DNA from: Symbiodinium sp. CCMP2592
Lineage: Eukaryota > Sar > Dinophyceae > Suessiales > Symbiodiniaceae
Assembly: GCA_905221615.1 (NCBI GenBank)
Contig: CAJNDT010000939.1
Span: forward strand, 1-64,000
DNA length: 64,000 nucleotides
Reading direction: 5' to 3'
Shown here: piece by piece, positions 1 through 7,208 of the stretch
Position numbering within the stretch: the first letter of the stretch is position 1
Layout of the letters: each line of letters opens with the position of its first letter
The notes under the pieces: model-generated
Told to the model about the DNA's origin: nothing
The model's database searches: none
What the model saw: only the letters and a program-made list of their open reading frames with translations
Made by a program: the position numbers and the translations under genes

Positions 1-763
1 CTCGATGGCTCCATCAGTCGAACCCGAAACCACTAGTGCTCAGCCGAAGCCGTAAACTGTAGACTGTAAAAACCTAAACCTCAAAACCCCTTATCCCCTA
101 AGAAGAGTATTGTATAGATCCTACACCCGAAACCAGTCCAAAGAGCTCTCTGCTCAAACCCTAAACCCTTAAAGCCTAAATCCCCAAACTTATCCCCAAA
201 AGCCTGAAGTCTAGACCCCAAAGTCCAGGTCCCTTCTCAGTGTAGCTACAGCAGAACATATACCGCATACCCCAACACTGAATGCAAATGAAAGAGGCCA
301 TTTTGGTAATAGCAACCCAGAGCCCAAACCCTACTGAAAGTGGCCTGTCTGCAGTCAAGTTACCGGCCGGTAGACAAGAGGCCACTAAACAAAACGAAGC
401 CTACTCAAGTGCCCTAAACCTTAAAACCCTAATCCCCTAAACCCCCAACCCCTACACCCTAAACCCTGAACCCTGAGACCCAAGCCAAATTATTAAGGCT
501 TATGGTAGGAGCACCCTTATCGTAGGAGCACCTGGCTCCTTGGCATCTTCGCTCTGTCAGGCCGCTTTCGAGTCAAGGGCGTCGGGATGGAGGGGTCTTA
601 GGGGTGCTATGACTTAGGGGTTCTGTGAAGCTATAATAAGCGTTCTATCATTTCAGGATTTAGGGTTCAGGGGCTGGGGATTTAGGGATTCAGGTGTGGT
701 GATCCGGTTTGGGTTTCGAGATGTAGGGTTGGAGATTTCGGGTTGGGTTTTAGGTTAGTGCTT
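1..763. other. non-coding DNA with degenerate telomeric repeats
   Basis: No coding signal is seen. Scattered CCCTAAAC-like units (dense at about 415-480, degenerate elsewhere) give way after about 590 to TTAGGG-like units on the opposite strand. A stub resembling the MITE-B terminus (AATTATTAAGGC) lies near 489. Confidence 0.6.
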
Positions 764-881
764 CGGTTGATGATATAAATCCTGGATTACCCATAATAGG
801 GAATATACCATAATAGGGAATATACCATACTTCCCATTGTCTAGGGGCATGATGCTAATGCAGGATTTAGATCATCAACCG
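764..881. repeat. MITE-A copy 1
   Basis: The copy begins CGGTTGATGAT and ends ATCATCAACCG, so the termini are inverted repeats, which continue inward (AAATCCTG against CAGGATTT). It contains an internal tandem duplication of about 19 bp (ATAATAGGGAATATACCAT). Three similar copies lie at 15362, 15927 and 44094. The flanking dinucleotides are TT and TG, so any target duplication has decayed. LTR element A begins 16 bp beyond its right end. Confidence 0.75.
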
Positions 882-891
882 TGGCACTTGG

Positions 892-896
892 GATTT
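892..896. repeat. target site duplication, left (element A)
   Basis: GATTT lies directly before the first LTR base and again directly after the 3' LTR (10956-10960). Five bases is the usual size for Ty1/copia integrases. Confidence 0.85.
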
Positions 897-1282
897 TGTT
901 GATGACCCTGACCCCCTTTTCATGTATAGTGTGCATGAGTGGAGCTTGTGCAAGTGAGGGTCTACTTGTTTGCAGCGGATGGCTTCAGAAAGGTTGGAGC
1001 CATGATCGGCAGAAGCCAACGGCGACATGCCATGATCGGTAGAAGCCAGCGGCAACGTGCCATGATCGGCAGAAGCCACATACCACGAGCTGATCGGCAG
1101 AAGCCACATACCACGAGCTTAGGCTATCGTCATGCTGTGCACAGAAGCGCATGTCGACTTTGTGGTTTGCAGTAAAAAGAATTCGGATCGCGTGCGCCAT
1201 GGTTCGTTGAGCCTACTCCTGTGTGAAACACGTTTCTGAGATCTAGACGACGACGTCCCGTAAGGGGAAGTTTGTATTCACA
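897..1282 (+). repeat. 5' LTR of element A
   Basis: 386 bp, TGTTGATG to ATTCACA. Tandem units of about 30 bp (ATGATCGGCAGAAGCCA and variants) occupy 1002-1118, four copies here against three in the 3' LTR. The extra copy is the 28-bp duplication at 1091-1118. Such repeats in a U3-like region may act as promoter or enhancer modules (inference). Confidence 0.92.
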
Positions 1283-1296
1283 GGTTATGAGCGCCC
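1283..1296 (+). promoter_or_regulatory. primer-binding site, half-tRNA type (candidate)
   Basis: The first bases after the LTR read GGTTATGAGCGCCC. TTATGAG is the exact complement of the methionine tRNA anticodon loop CUCAUAA. Drosophila copia and Ty5 prime on such an initiator-tRNA half rather than on the CCA end. The flanking stem bases match only in part. The first ATG of gag (1287) lies inside the site. Confidence 0.5.
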
Positions 1297-1802
1297 AACC
1301 TCCAGTGCCGTCTCCCCCGACTTTGGAAGGAGAGGCCAACGGGCCGCAGTATGAGGGCATGCGAGAAGAGCGCCAGATGGCAACCGGACAGAGCCCACAA
1401 GTGGGCCAGGCCAATGAGCCCCAATTGATGGTCAATGGTGTCGATCCTCCACGGGTGAGTGCTGCTCGCGAAGAACCGCCCCCGGCGGGACCGCGGGTAG
1501 CAGGCTCGCCCCTGGAGGGCCGCACGTTGACTGATGAAGCAGCTGGAAGCGCGGTGGCACCTGGTTTTTTCCGCGGACAAGTGGGCATGGACACGGCAAT
1601 AAGCCCATCGAGCAGTGCTGGCTATGAATCACTACCTACGAGACCGTCTTCACCTATGAGACCCCAGAGTGGGCAACCGCACGAGGCAGAGAGGACGGTG
1701 GCTATGGAGTATTCTGTGCAGAATGCTGGTGGTCAACCGGTGGTTCGTTGGGTGGCAAGACTGACGGAGTTTTTGAGATCCGAGCAACGGGTTTCAGGGT
1801 AG
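1287..1802 (+). CDS. gag: Gag N-terminal reading frame, element A
   Basis: The ORF starts at the first ATG after the 5' LTR, within the presumed primer-binding site, and encodes 171 residues ending in TAG. It is rich in Pro, Gly, Ser and Glu, with no recognisable domain until a basic stretch near the end (VVRWVARLTEFLRSEQR). The open frame begins upstream in the LTR, but only with a TTG codon, so the ATG is preferred. The next coding segment is in the +1 frame from about 1763 onward, so expressing a continuous Gag needs a frameshift, an intron or a corrected base between about 1763 and 1802. I take it as the N-terminal part of Gag from its position; the sequence itself is not diagnostic. Confidence 0.55.
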   Translation: MSAQPPVPSPPTLEGEANGPQYEGMREERQMATGQSPQVGQANEPQLMVNGVDPPRVSAAREEPPPAGPRVAGSPLEGRTLTDEAAGSAVAPGFFRGQVGMDTAISPSSSAGYESLPTRPSSPMRPQSGQPHEAERTVAMEYSVQNAGGQPVVRWVARLTEFLRSEQRVSG

Positions 1803-1806
1803 GTTT

Positions 1807-2634
1807 ATGGAAGGGTTAGGGTTAGGTGTAACAACAGGCCAGCCTTCAGGATTCACCACACTCCCTGAGCAGCAAGCCTACTCTACAAACCACCAGCAGC
1901 AGCTCGTGACGCACCAAGCAGCAGCCCAGTCCCCGGCGATGACAGTGGCTAGACCTTGCGACTTGCAAAACCACAGTTTGAGGCAGCGACCGCCACCACC
2001 ACCTTTGCCGATAAGGATGCCATCGCCAATGGGACGAAGATCTCCTTCTCCACCTCCACCTCCTCCGGTGCAGGCGCCGAGTTTACCGTGGCTTTCCAGG
2101 AATCCTTCATCACCACCGGCACCTCCACAATGGGAACATCATCTCTTCACGCCGGAGCAAGCCACTCACTTAGAACGGCATCAGCATGAGGCCCCCTGGC
2201 TGTACTCTCGAAGGGGCCCTCCTAGCTCAACGTCGTCTGAAGAGGTTCAAGCTGAAGTCCAAAGGCAACTTCGAAGTTTCGTAGAACGGCATGATGGTGA
2301 GGCTAGGCGTCTTCGTGATGAGGTCCAACAGCTACAAGGGGAACGAGATCGTCTTGCAAGGCAGCTAGCACGTGATCAGACAGGAGAGGGTCACCAAGAA
2401 CGTGATCGGGCTGTGGAGGGTCACCAAGGGCATGATCGGACTGTGGAGGGTCACCAAGGACGTGATCGGACTACAGAGGATCGTGAAGTATACGTGATCG
2501 GACTACAGAGGGTCACCAACTACGTGATCGGGCTTCTGAAGGTCATGAGGGGCGCGTGCGGTCTGCTGAAGGCCGTTACCAAAGACGAGATCGCTCTACC
2601 GAAGGCCTTCACCAAGGACGTGATCGGGCCTTAG
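1807..2634 (+). CDS. gag: Gag middle segment, element A: Pro-rich plus coiled coil
   Basis: This frame opens just after the previous segment's stop. Residues about 50-105 are proline-rich (PPPPPLP, SPSPPPPPPVQ). Residues about 140-195 look like a charged coiled coil (EEVQAEVQRQL, RRLRDEVQQLQGERDRL). From about 2378 it enters the 10-residue repeats EGHQGRDRxx. Near 2487-2494 the repeat sense is lost in this frame (it reads VYVIGLQRV) and continues in the frame of the next ORF as RDRTTEGHQ, so the last 45 or so codons to the TAG at 2632 are out of frame. Coiled coils are common in Gag and would drive multimerisation (family knowledge). The break is a simple indel inside a minisatellite. Confidence 0.6.
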   Translation: MEGLGLGVTTGQPSGFTTLPEQQAYSTNHQQQLVTHQAAAQSPAMTVARPCDLQNHSLRQRPPPPPLPIRMPSPMGRRSPSPPPPPPVQAPSLPWLSRNPSSPPAPPQWEHHLFTPEQATHLERHQHEAPWLYSRRGPPSSTSSEEVQAEVQRQLRSFVERHDGEARRLRDEVQQLQGERDRLARQLARDQTGEGHQERDRAVEGHQGHDRTVEGHQGRDRTTEDREVYVIGLQRVTNYVIGLLKVMRGACGLLKAVTKDEIALPKAFTKDVIGP

Positions 2635-2763
2635 AGGGTCACCAAGGACGTGATCGGGCTTCAGAGGGTCACCAAGGACGTGATCGGGCTTCAGAGGGTC
2701 ACCAAGGACGTGATCGGGCTTCAGAGGGTCACCAAGGACGAGATCGGGCTTCAGAGGGTCGTT
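2378..2763 (+). repeat. 30-bp coding minisatellite in gag
   Basis: About a dozen copies of a 30-bp unit (core GTCACCAAGGACGTGATCGG) encode tandem EGHQGRDRAS decapeptides. The copies at about 2625-2750 are nearly identical and the earlier ones are diverged. The Arg-Asp-rich product resembles RD-type low-complexity segments. A frame change occurs inside the array near 2490. Confidence 0.85.
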
Positions 2764-5700
2764 ATGTGTCCAGTCATGATGTTGGTCGGGATGCCGTACC
2801 TGGTCACAGTCAGACAACAGAGTACTTTGACTTGGCAGCAGGCGATAGAGCTCTACGTGATCAACAGCGACTTCCTTCCGAACTTGATCCACCAAAGGAG
2901 CAGGAGCAAGATGGCGCGAAGGCTAGTGGAAACCCCTCTACGATGGAGCTGTTGGGGTTCATCGCTACGGGGATGAAGCAGCTACAAGAGGTCCAGTTGA
3001 AGCAGATGGAGAAGAAGTCGGACATGCCGGAAATTGTCAAACCGGGCATTTCTTCTCTCCCAGCTCTGAGCTCGCCGGGCCAAGACACGAGTCCTGTCGA
3101 CATACAGGATTGGTTGGAGGAAGTCGGAGGTGTGATGACTGACTTGAGCGACTCCAGCTGGGAGTGGTGGCTTCAGACCCGGGACTTGGCGGAAGAACAC
3201 TACCGCAAGTGGGTAAAGTCTACGCCCATGGAGAAGATCTCTTTGTCGATGCCGAAGAGTCCGAGTCTGGAGCAGGGCCGTTATGGGAGAGTGAATGCGA
3301 GAGCGGCGGGAATGGTGCTTGCCGCGCTCCCTCAGGAGGTGAAGTCTGAGATGATCACGAAGAAGGTGACGGGAAGCACGGCAAGTTTGATCTTCAGGCT
3401 CCTCACGGCGTACCGGCCAGGAGGGGAAAAGGAGAAGACCTTGTTGCTGCAGCAGCTCACGGCTCCCGAACCGGCCAGTACGGCAGAAGAAGCGGTACAG
3501 GGACTACGACGCTGGGGCCGGTGGCATTCTCGTGCAAAGGACCTCACAGTGACGGTTCCGGATCCGGTCTTGATGATAAAGGGCCTTGCGGTGATCGTCT
3601 CTGGAGTTCTGAGCCGACATCAAGATGTGTGGCTGCGCACTTCAATGGTGCGTCAGAAGCTGCAACTAGACAGCAATCCCAGCGAGGAGTCTACCTTGGA
3701 CTACCATAAGCACCTGCAGGCCGAAATGGAGTTGTTGAGTACTGCGGCAGCCCCTTCAGCGAAGGCTACTCCAAAGATAAGGAGCGCTACTACGACGGCA
3801 GAGCAGTCAACTACGGCGCCTACGGCAACCTCCTCTACTACCACACCGGCGGCAAGGCCCAAGGCGTCACCTACCAAGGACAAGGCGTGCAAGTGGTTCG
3901 CTAAGACCGAAGGAGGCTGCAGACGTGGGGCGGACTGTCAGTTCGCCCACGAGTGGGGTACTACGGCGAAGGCGGGCAGATGCCTGGTATGCTCAAGCAC
4001 GGGCCATCTCAAGAAGGACTGCCCGGTGAAGGACAAGGGTTCGGGTTTGCGTCAACCCAGACCAAAGTCTGAGCCCTCACCGCAAACCTCAGCTACTACC
4101 ACTGCAGCAGCGAGGGCTTTGGCTACCACACCAGAGATCACTTCTTCTTCGACTACGATGCCTCCTCAGCCTGCGGCGGAACCTTCGCCTACTACGTCAC
4201 CGACTTCATCACAATCCCGGGTTCCCCCAGAAGAGGAGCGCCCAGGAGAGTTGAAGCAGATGTTGGCGGATGCGTCCAAAATGTTGAAAACCATGATGGC
4301 CAACAACCCTTCCGGAACCCCGGCGGGATCAGCGACAACTCCGTCGTTTGAGTCTATCCAGAGGCAGTTAGATGAGCTGCGGCTGAAGTCTATGACCGTG
4401 GACAGCGCGTCAAGGGGAGCTTCGAGTTCTACGGGTTCCTCCTCACGGCCGCCTACGTATGAAGAGATACAAAGGCAGCTGGACTCCCTGAGGTTGAAGG
4501 TTATGAAGGTCACTAGTGCCGACGGCGAAGATAAGCAAGGAACCCTGTTGGATTCGGGATCTACGCATGTGCTTCGACCAGCCAAGGATGAAGAAGAATG
4601 CCGTGACTGTCAGCAGGTCTTTGTTACGCTGGCGGGAGATGAACAGCGGCTTCTCAACCAGACAACGAGTGGAAGCATCATCGTGGAGCCCAGCAAGTCC
4701 AAGGATGTTCAGTCCATAATCCCGTTTGGGAAGGTCATCGAATGCTTGGGGTGTACCTTGAAATGGTCTAAGGGCGGCTTTTACCTCCACCACCCCAAGT
4801 TCGGCCGCATAAAGACCCATGTTCGAGCAGGATGTCCAGAGATCACTGATGCAGGTCAGGCGGCAGCGATCATCGCCGAGCTTGAGATGAAGAAGGTTGC
4901 GGAGCTCAAGGAAAAGACACGGGAGCTTCAGGATCAGCTCACTGCGATTCGGATGCTCGAGGACCGCAAGGCTGATTGGAGAGTGTTGTTGGGAAGGTAT
5001 TCGGAACAAGGGTGCGCGGCTGATGGTTTGCAGGCCTTGTTCACCTCCCCGGCGTTTGTCAGAATGCCCAACGAGTTGAGGACCCTGGTTGCCCCGGAGA
5101 TGAATTGCTCACCCGATGCGGGCTGGGACTACCTTAAGCTCCTACCAGTGCCCAGACGGATGAGGAAGCGACTCCTTAGGTCGAGCTGTTGGGTGTTGAA
5201 CATGTTTGCGGGCGGCAAGAAAGGAGACCCCATCCAAACCTTTGCTGGAGCTACTTCGTCAAGACATAGGGGCGAGGTTGTGGTGATCAACGTCGATGTA
5301 ACTTTGTCGCCGGGGTGGAACCTTCAAGGGGAGCTCTATAAGGCCCTCCTGTGGGGAGCTATGAACTCGAAGGTGAAGGCGGTGATCTCCTCGCCCCCTG
5401 TCGGAGGTTTGTCCATGGACGGTGTGACGGAATCCAATGGGAGCCCATCGCATAGATACATGAAGGGCTTTGAGATGCTGTCCAAGACGCTCTTTCTGTA
5501 CCTGGTGGCCTATACAGCCTCCGAGGGTGCGGAACCCTCGTTGTCAGTTGGTGCGCCAGTTGACAGTCGCGGATTTTGGGAGCTTGAGATGGTTAAGGGC
5601 TTCCAGGAAGTGGTGAAGGAGATTGGAGTTAAGGAGTGCGTGCTTGAGCAAGGTGCTTTTGGACATCCTGAGAAAGCTCCTGTTAGGCTTCTTCACAATG

Positions 5701-7208
5701 TTGGTTTGGAAGTTCATCATGGGCTGAAGGACTCGCGTCCCGACCACCTACGTCCCCCTCGAGATCCTGACTTTCCTGATCGAAGATGGTGTCCAGGCCT
5801 ACGACGTGCGATACTTGAAGGCATTAAGGCTTTGGGCCTTGGGGATGGTGCAGAGGGCTATGAGTCGGAGGGCGAGTGCGAACTTCGGAAATTGACCAAA
5901 GAGCAGGGTTGGCGACTCCACATTCAACGAGACCATGTTCCTTTCAGAAAGGACTGCGAGCAGTGTGTGATGACTTTGGGAACGGGGCGCCCGCACAGGC
6001 GAGTTCACCAAAAAAGCTGCTATGTGCTGAGTGTTGATGTGGGTGGTCCTTTGAGATTCCCCAGCAAGGATGCACACGGCTCTGGGTACAAGTACTTCCT
6101 GGCGGCATCCTACACCAAGCCCCGCTTCTCAGACTTAGAGCCGCTTGATGAGGACCCGCCACCCGACCTTGCCGATGAGGACTACGACTTCTCTACGCTT
6201 GAGGACGGGGAGGTCGACCCTGGAGGGATAGCGGACGACGAGTTCAGTGCACAAGGCGGTGTATGGGATGAAGATGAGCTTGCCGAGTACGAAACTTCGG
6301 AGGCAGACGTCAATGAAGACCCGGCAATGAAGAAGGTTCACGGCACCAATGGACTGTGGGACGATGATGATTTGGCGGCCATCGAACAGGAAAAGGATGC
6401 GAAGGCCACGGAAGATGAGGAGGGGAACGCGGAGGCTCAGACGGACTTTCTCTACTACTTCAAGCCTTTGAAGGGGAAGAGCGGGAAGCATGTCCTCAAG
6501 GCGATACAAGAAGTGGTTCTACAACTACGAATGGAAAACCTTCCTGTGGTTCGGATTCATGCGGACCGGGCCCACGAGTTGAGATCGGAAAGCCTTCGTC
6601 AGTGGACCTTAGACAACAATATCCTCCTCACGCGGACGGAGGGCCAGTCCCCCCAGTCCAATGGGACGGCTGAGCGAGCCGTTCGTTTCCTAAAGGGGCG
6701 GGCACGTTCGCTACTACGATCTGCTGGACTACATCCACAACACTGGGCCACCGCCATGGCTACAGCAGCACATCGTCAACGTGAAGATTGTTTGCGACCA
6801 GAAGCCACGAGTGTACCCCCTGCGTATGGCACGAAGGTGGCGATAAAGAAAAAATACTACGGCCAAGGCGGAAAACTTGATCTACTACCTCGATGGGTTA
6901 AGGGAACCTACATGGGGCCGGTGTGGGACGTTAACCAGGGCTCAGCAATACTCGAGGATGAGACCAACCGCTTCACGGTGTCTACGCATGTGAGGGCAAA
7001 ACTTGTGGACCCAGGCACTATCGACCAGGAGCCGGAGTTGAAGGTTGAACCACCGCCCAGGAGAAGATTGTCAGCAAAGACTACGGTGGACAAGGACGGG
7101 TTGAAGATAAAGGCGATGTCTGTGAAGGAGGCACGAGAAGTGCAAGGGAAGTTGCAAAGGGAGATAGTGGAGTTTCTCAAGACTGGCGACTCCCTTGGGC
7201 GGAGTTAA
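2556..7208 (+). CDS. gag-pol: Gag C-terminus / zinc fingers / protease / methyltransferase-like / integrase polyprotein (element A)
   Basis: 1550 codons, opened by a GTG inside the minisatellite, so it is a continuation and not an independent start. Domains in order: decapeptide repeats to about residue 70; Gag core about 185-405; CCCH finger C445-x9-C-x5-C-x3-H; CCHC knuckle CLVCSSTGHLKKDC at 476; retropepsin-type LLDSGSTHVL with Asp666; methyltransferase-like region about 870-1075 (VLNMFAGG at 880, VVINVDV near 909, SSPPVGG at 945); zinc site H1122/H1127/C1134/C1137; integrase D1161, D1337, E1373 (D-x35-E). About 100 acidic residues (about 1196-1295) are inserted between the first two integrase Asp. 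The methyltransferase-like region has Val where C5-cytosine enzymes have the PC-motif Cys, so that chemistry is unlikely. It ends TAA 14 bases into the RT frame. Confidence 0.9.
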   Translation: MRSAEGRYQRRDRSTEGLHQGRDRALEGHQGRDRASEGHQGRDRASEGHQGRDRASEGHQGRDRASEGRYVSSHDVGRDAVPGHSQTTEYFDLAAGDRALRDQQRLPSELDPPKEQEQDGAKASGNPSTMELLGFIATGMKQLQEVQLKQMEKKSDMPEIVKPGISSLPALSSPGQDTSPVDIQDWLEEVGGVMTDLSDSSWEWWLQTRDLAEEHYRKWVKSTPMEKISLSMPKSPSLEQGRYGRVNARAAGMVLAALPQEVKSEMITKKVTGSTASLIFRLLTAYRPGGEKEKTLLLQQLTAPEPASTAEEAVQGLRRWGRWHSRAKDLTVTVPDPVLMIKGLAVIVSGVLSRHQDVWLRTSMVRQKLQLDSNPSEESTLDYHKHLQAEMELLSTAAAPSAKATPKIRSATTTAEQSTTAPTATSSTTTPAARPKASPTKDKACKWFAKTEGGCRRGADCQFAHEWGTTAKAGRCLVCSSTGHLKKDCPVKDKGSGLRQPRPKSEPSPQTSATTTAAARALATTPEITSSSTTMPPQPAAEPSPTTSPTSSQSRVPPEEERPGELKQMLADASKMLKTMMANNPSGTPAGSATTPSFESIQRQLDELRLKSMTVDSASRGASSSTGSSSRPPTYEEIQRQLDSLRLKVMKVTSADGEDKQGTLLDSGSTHVLRPAKDEEECRDCQQVFVTLAGDEQRLLNQTTSGSIIVEPSKSKDVQSIIPFGKVIECLGCTLKWSKGGFYLHHPKFGRIKTHVRAGCPEITDAGQAAAIIAELEMKKVAELKEKTRELQDQLTAIRMLEDRKADWRVLLGRYSEQGCAADGLQALFTSPAFVRMPNELRTLVAPEMNCSPDAGWDYLKLLPVPRRMRKRLLRSSCWVLNMFAGGKKGDPIQTFAGATSSRHRGEVVVINVDVTLSPGWNLQGELYKALLWGAMNSKVKAVISSPPVGGLSMDGVTESNGSPSHRYMKGFEMLSKTLFLYLVAYTASEGAEPSLSVGAPVDSRGFWELEMVKGFQEVVKEIGVKECVLEQGAFGHPEKAPVRLLHNVGLEVHHGLKDSRPDHLRPPRDPDFPDRRWCPGLRRAILEGIKALGLGDGAEGYESEGECELRKLTKEQGWRLHIQRDHVPFRKDCEQCVMTLGTGRPHRRVHQKSCYVLSVDVGGPLRFPSKDAHGSGYKYFLAASYTKPRFSDLEPLDEDPPPDLADEDYDFSTLEDGEVDPGGIADDEFSAQGGVWDEDELAEYETSEADVNEDPAMKKVHGTNGLWDDDDLAAIEQEKDAKATEDEEGNAEAQTDFLYYFKPLKGKSGKHVLKAIQEVVLQLRMENLPVVRIHADRAHELRSESLRQWTLDNNILLTRTEGQSPQSNGTAERAVRFLKGRARSLLRSAGLHPQHWATAMATAAHRQREDCLRPEATSVPPAYGTKVAIKKKYYGQGGKLDLLPRWVKGTYMGPVWDVNQGSAILEDETNRFTVSTHVRAKLVDPGTIDQEPELKVEPPPRRRLSAKTTVDKDGLKIKAMSVKEAREVQGKLQREIVEFLKTGDSLGRS
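7191..7208 (+). promoter_or_regulatory. candidate +1 frameshift site between integrase and RT frames
   Basis: The zero frame reads TCC CTT GGG CGG AGT TAA. The overlap with the RT frame begins at CTT, and the +1 frame is TTG GGC GGA. CTT-GGG-C resembles the Ty1 +1 site CTT-AGG-C, where peptidyl-tRNA-Leu slips from CUU to the next Leu codon. The RT frame has no ATG near its start, which fits a fused product. Confidence 0.5.

Noticed and set aside
295..304. GCCATTTTGG resembling part of the dinoflagellate spliced leader
   Set aside because: Only ten bases match and the flanks do not; expected by chance.
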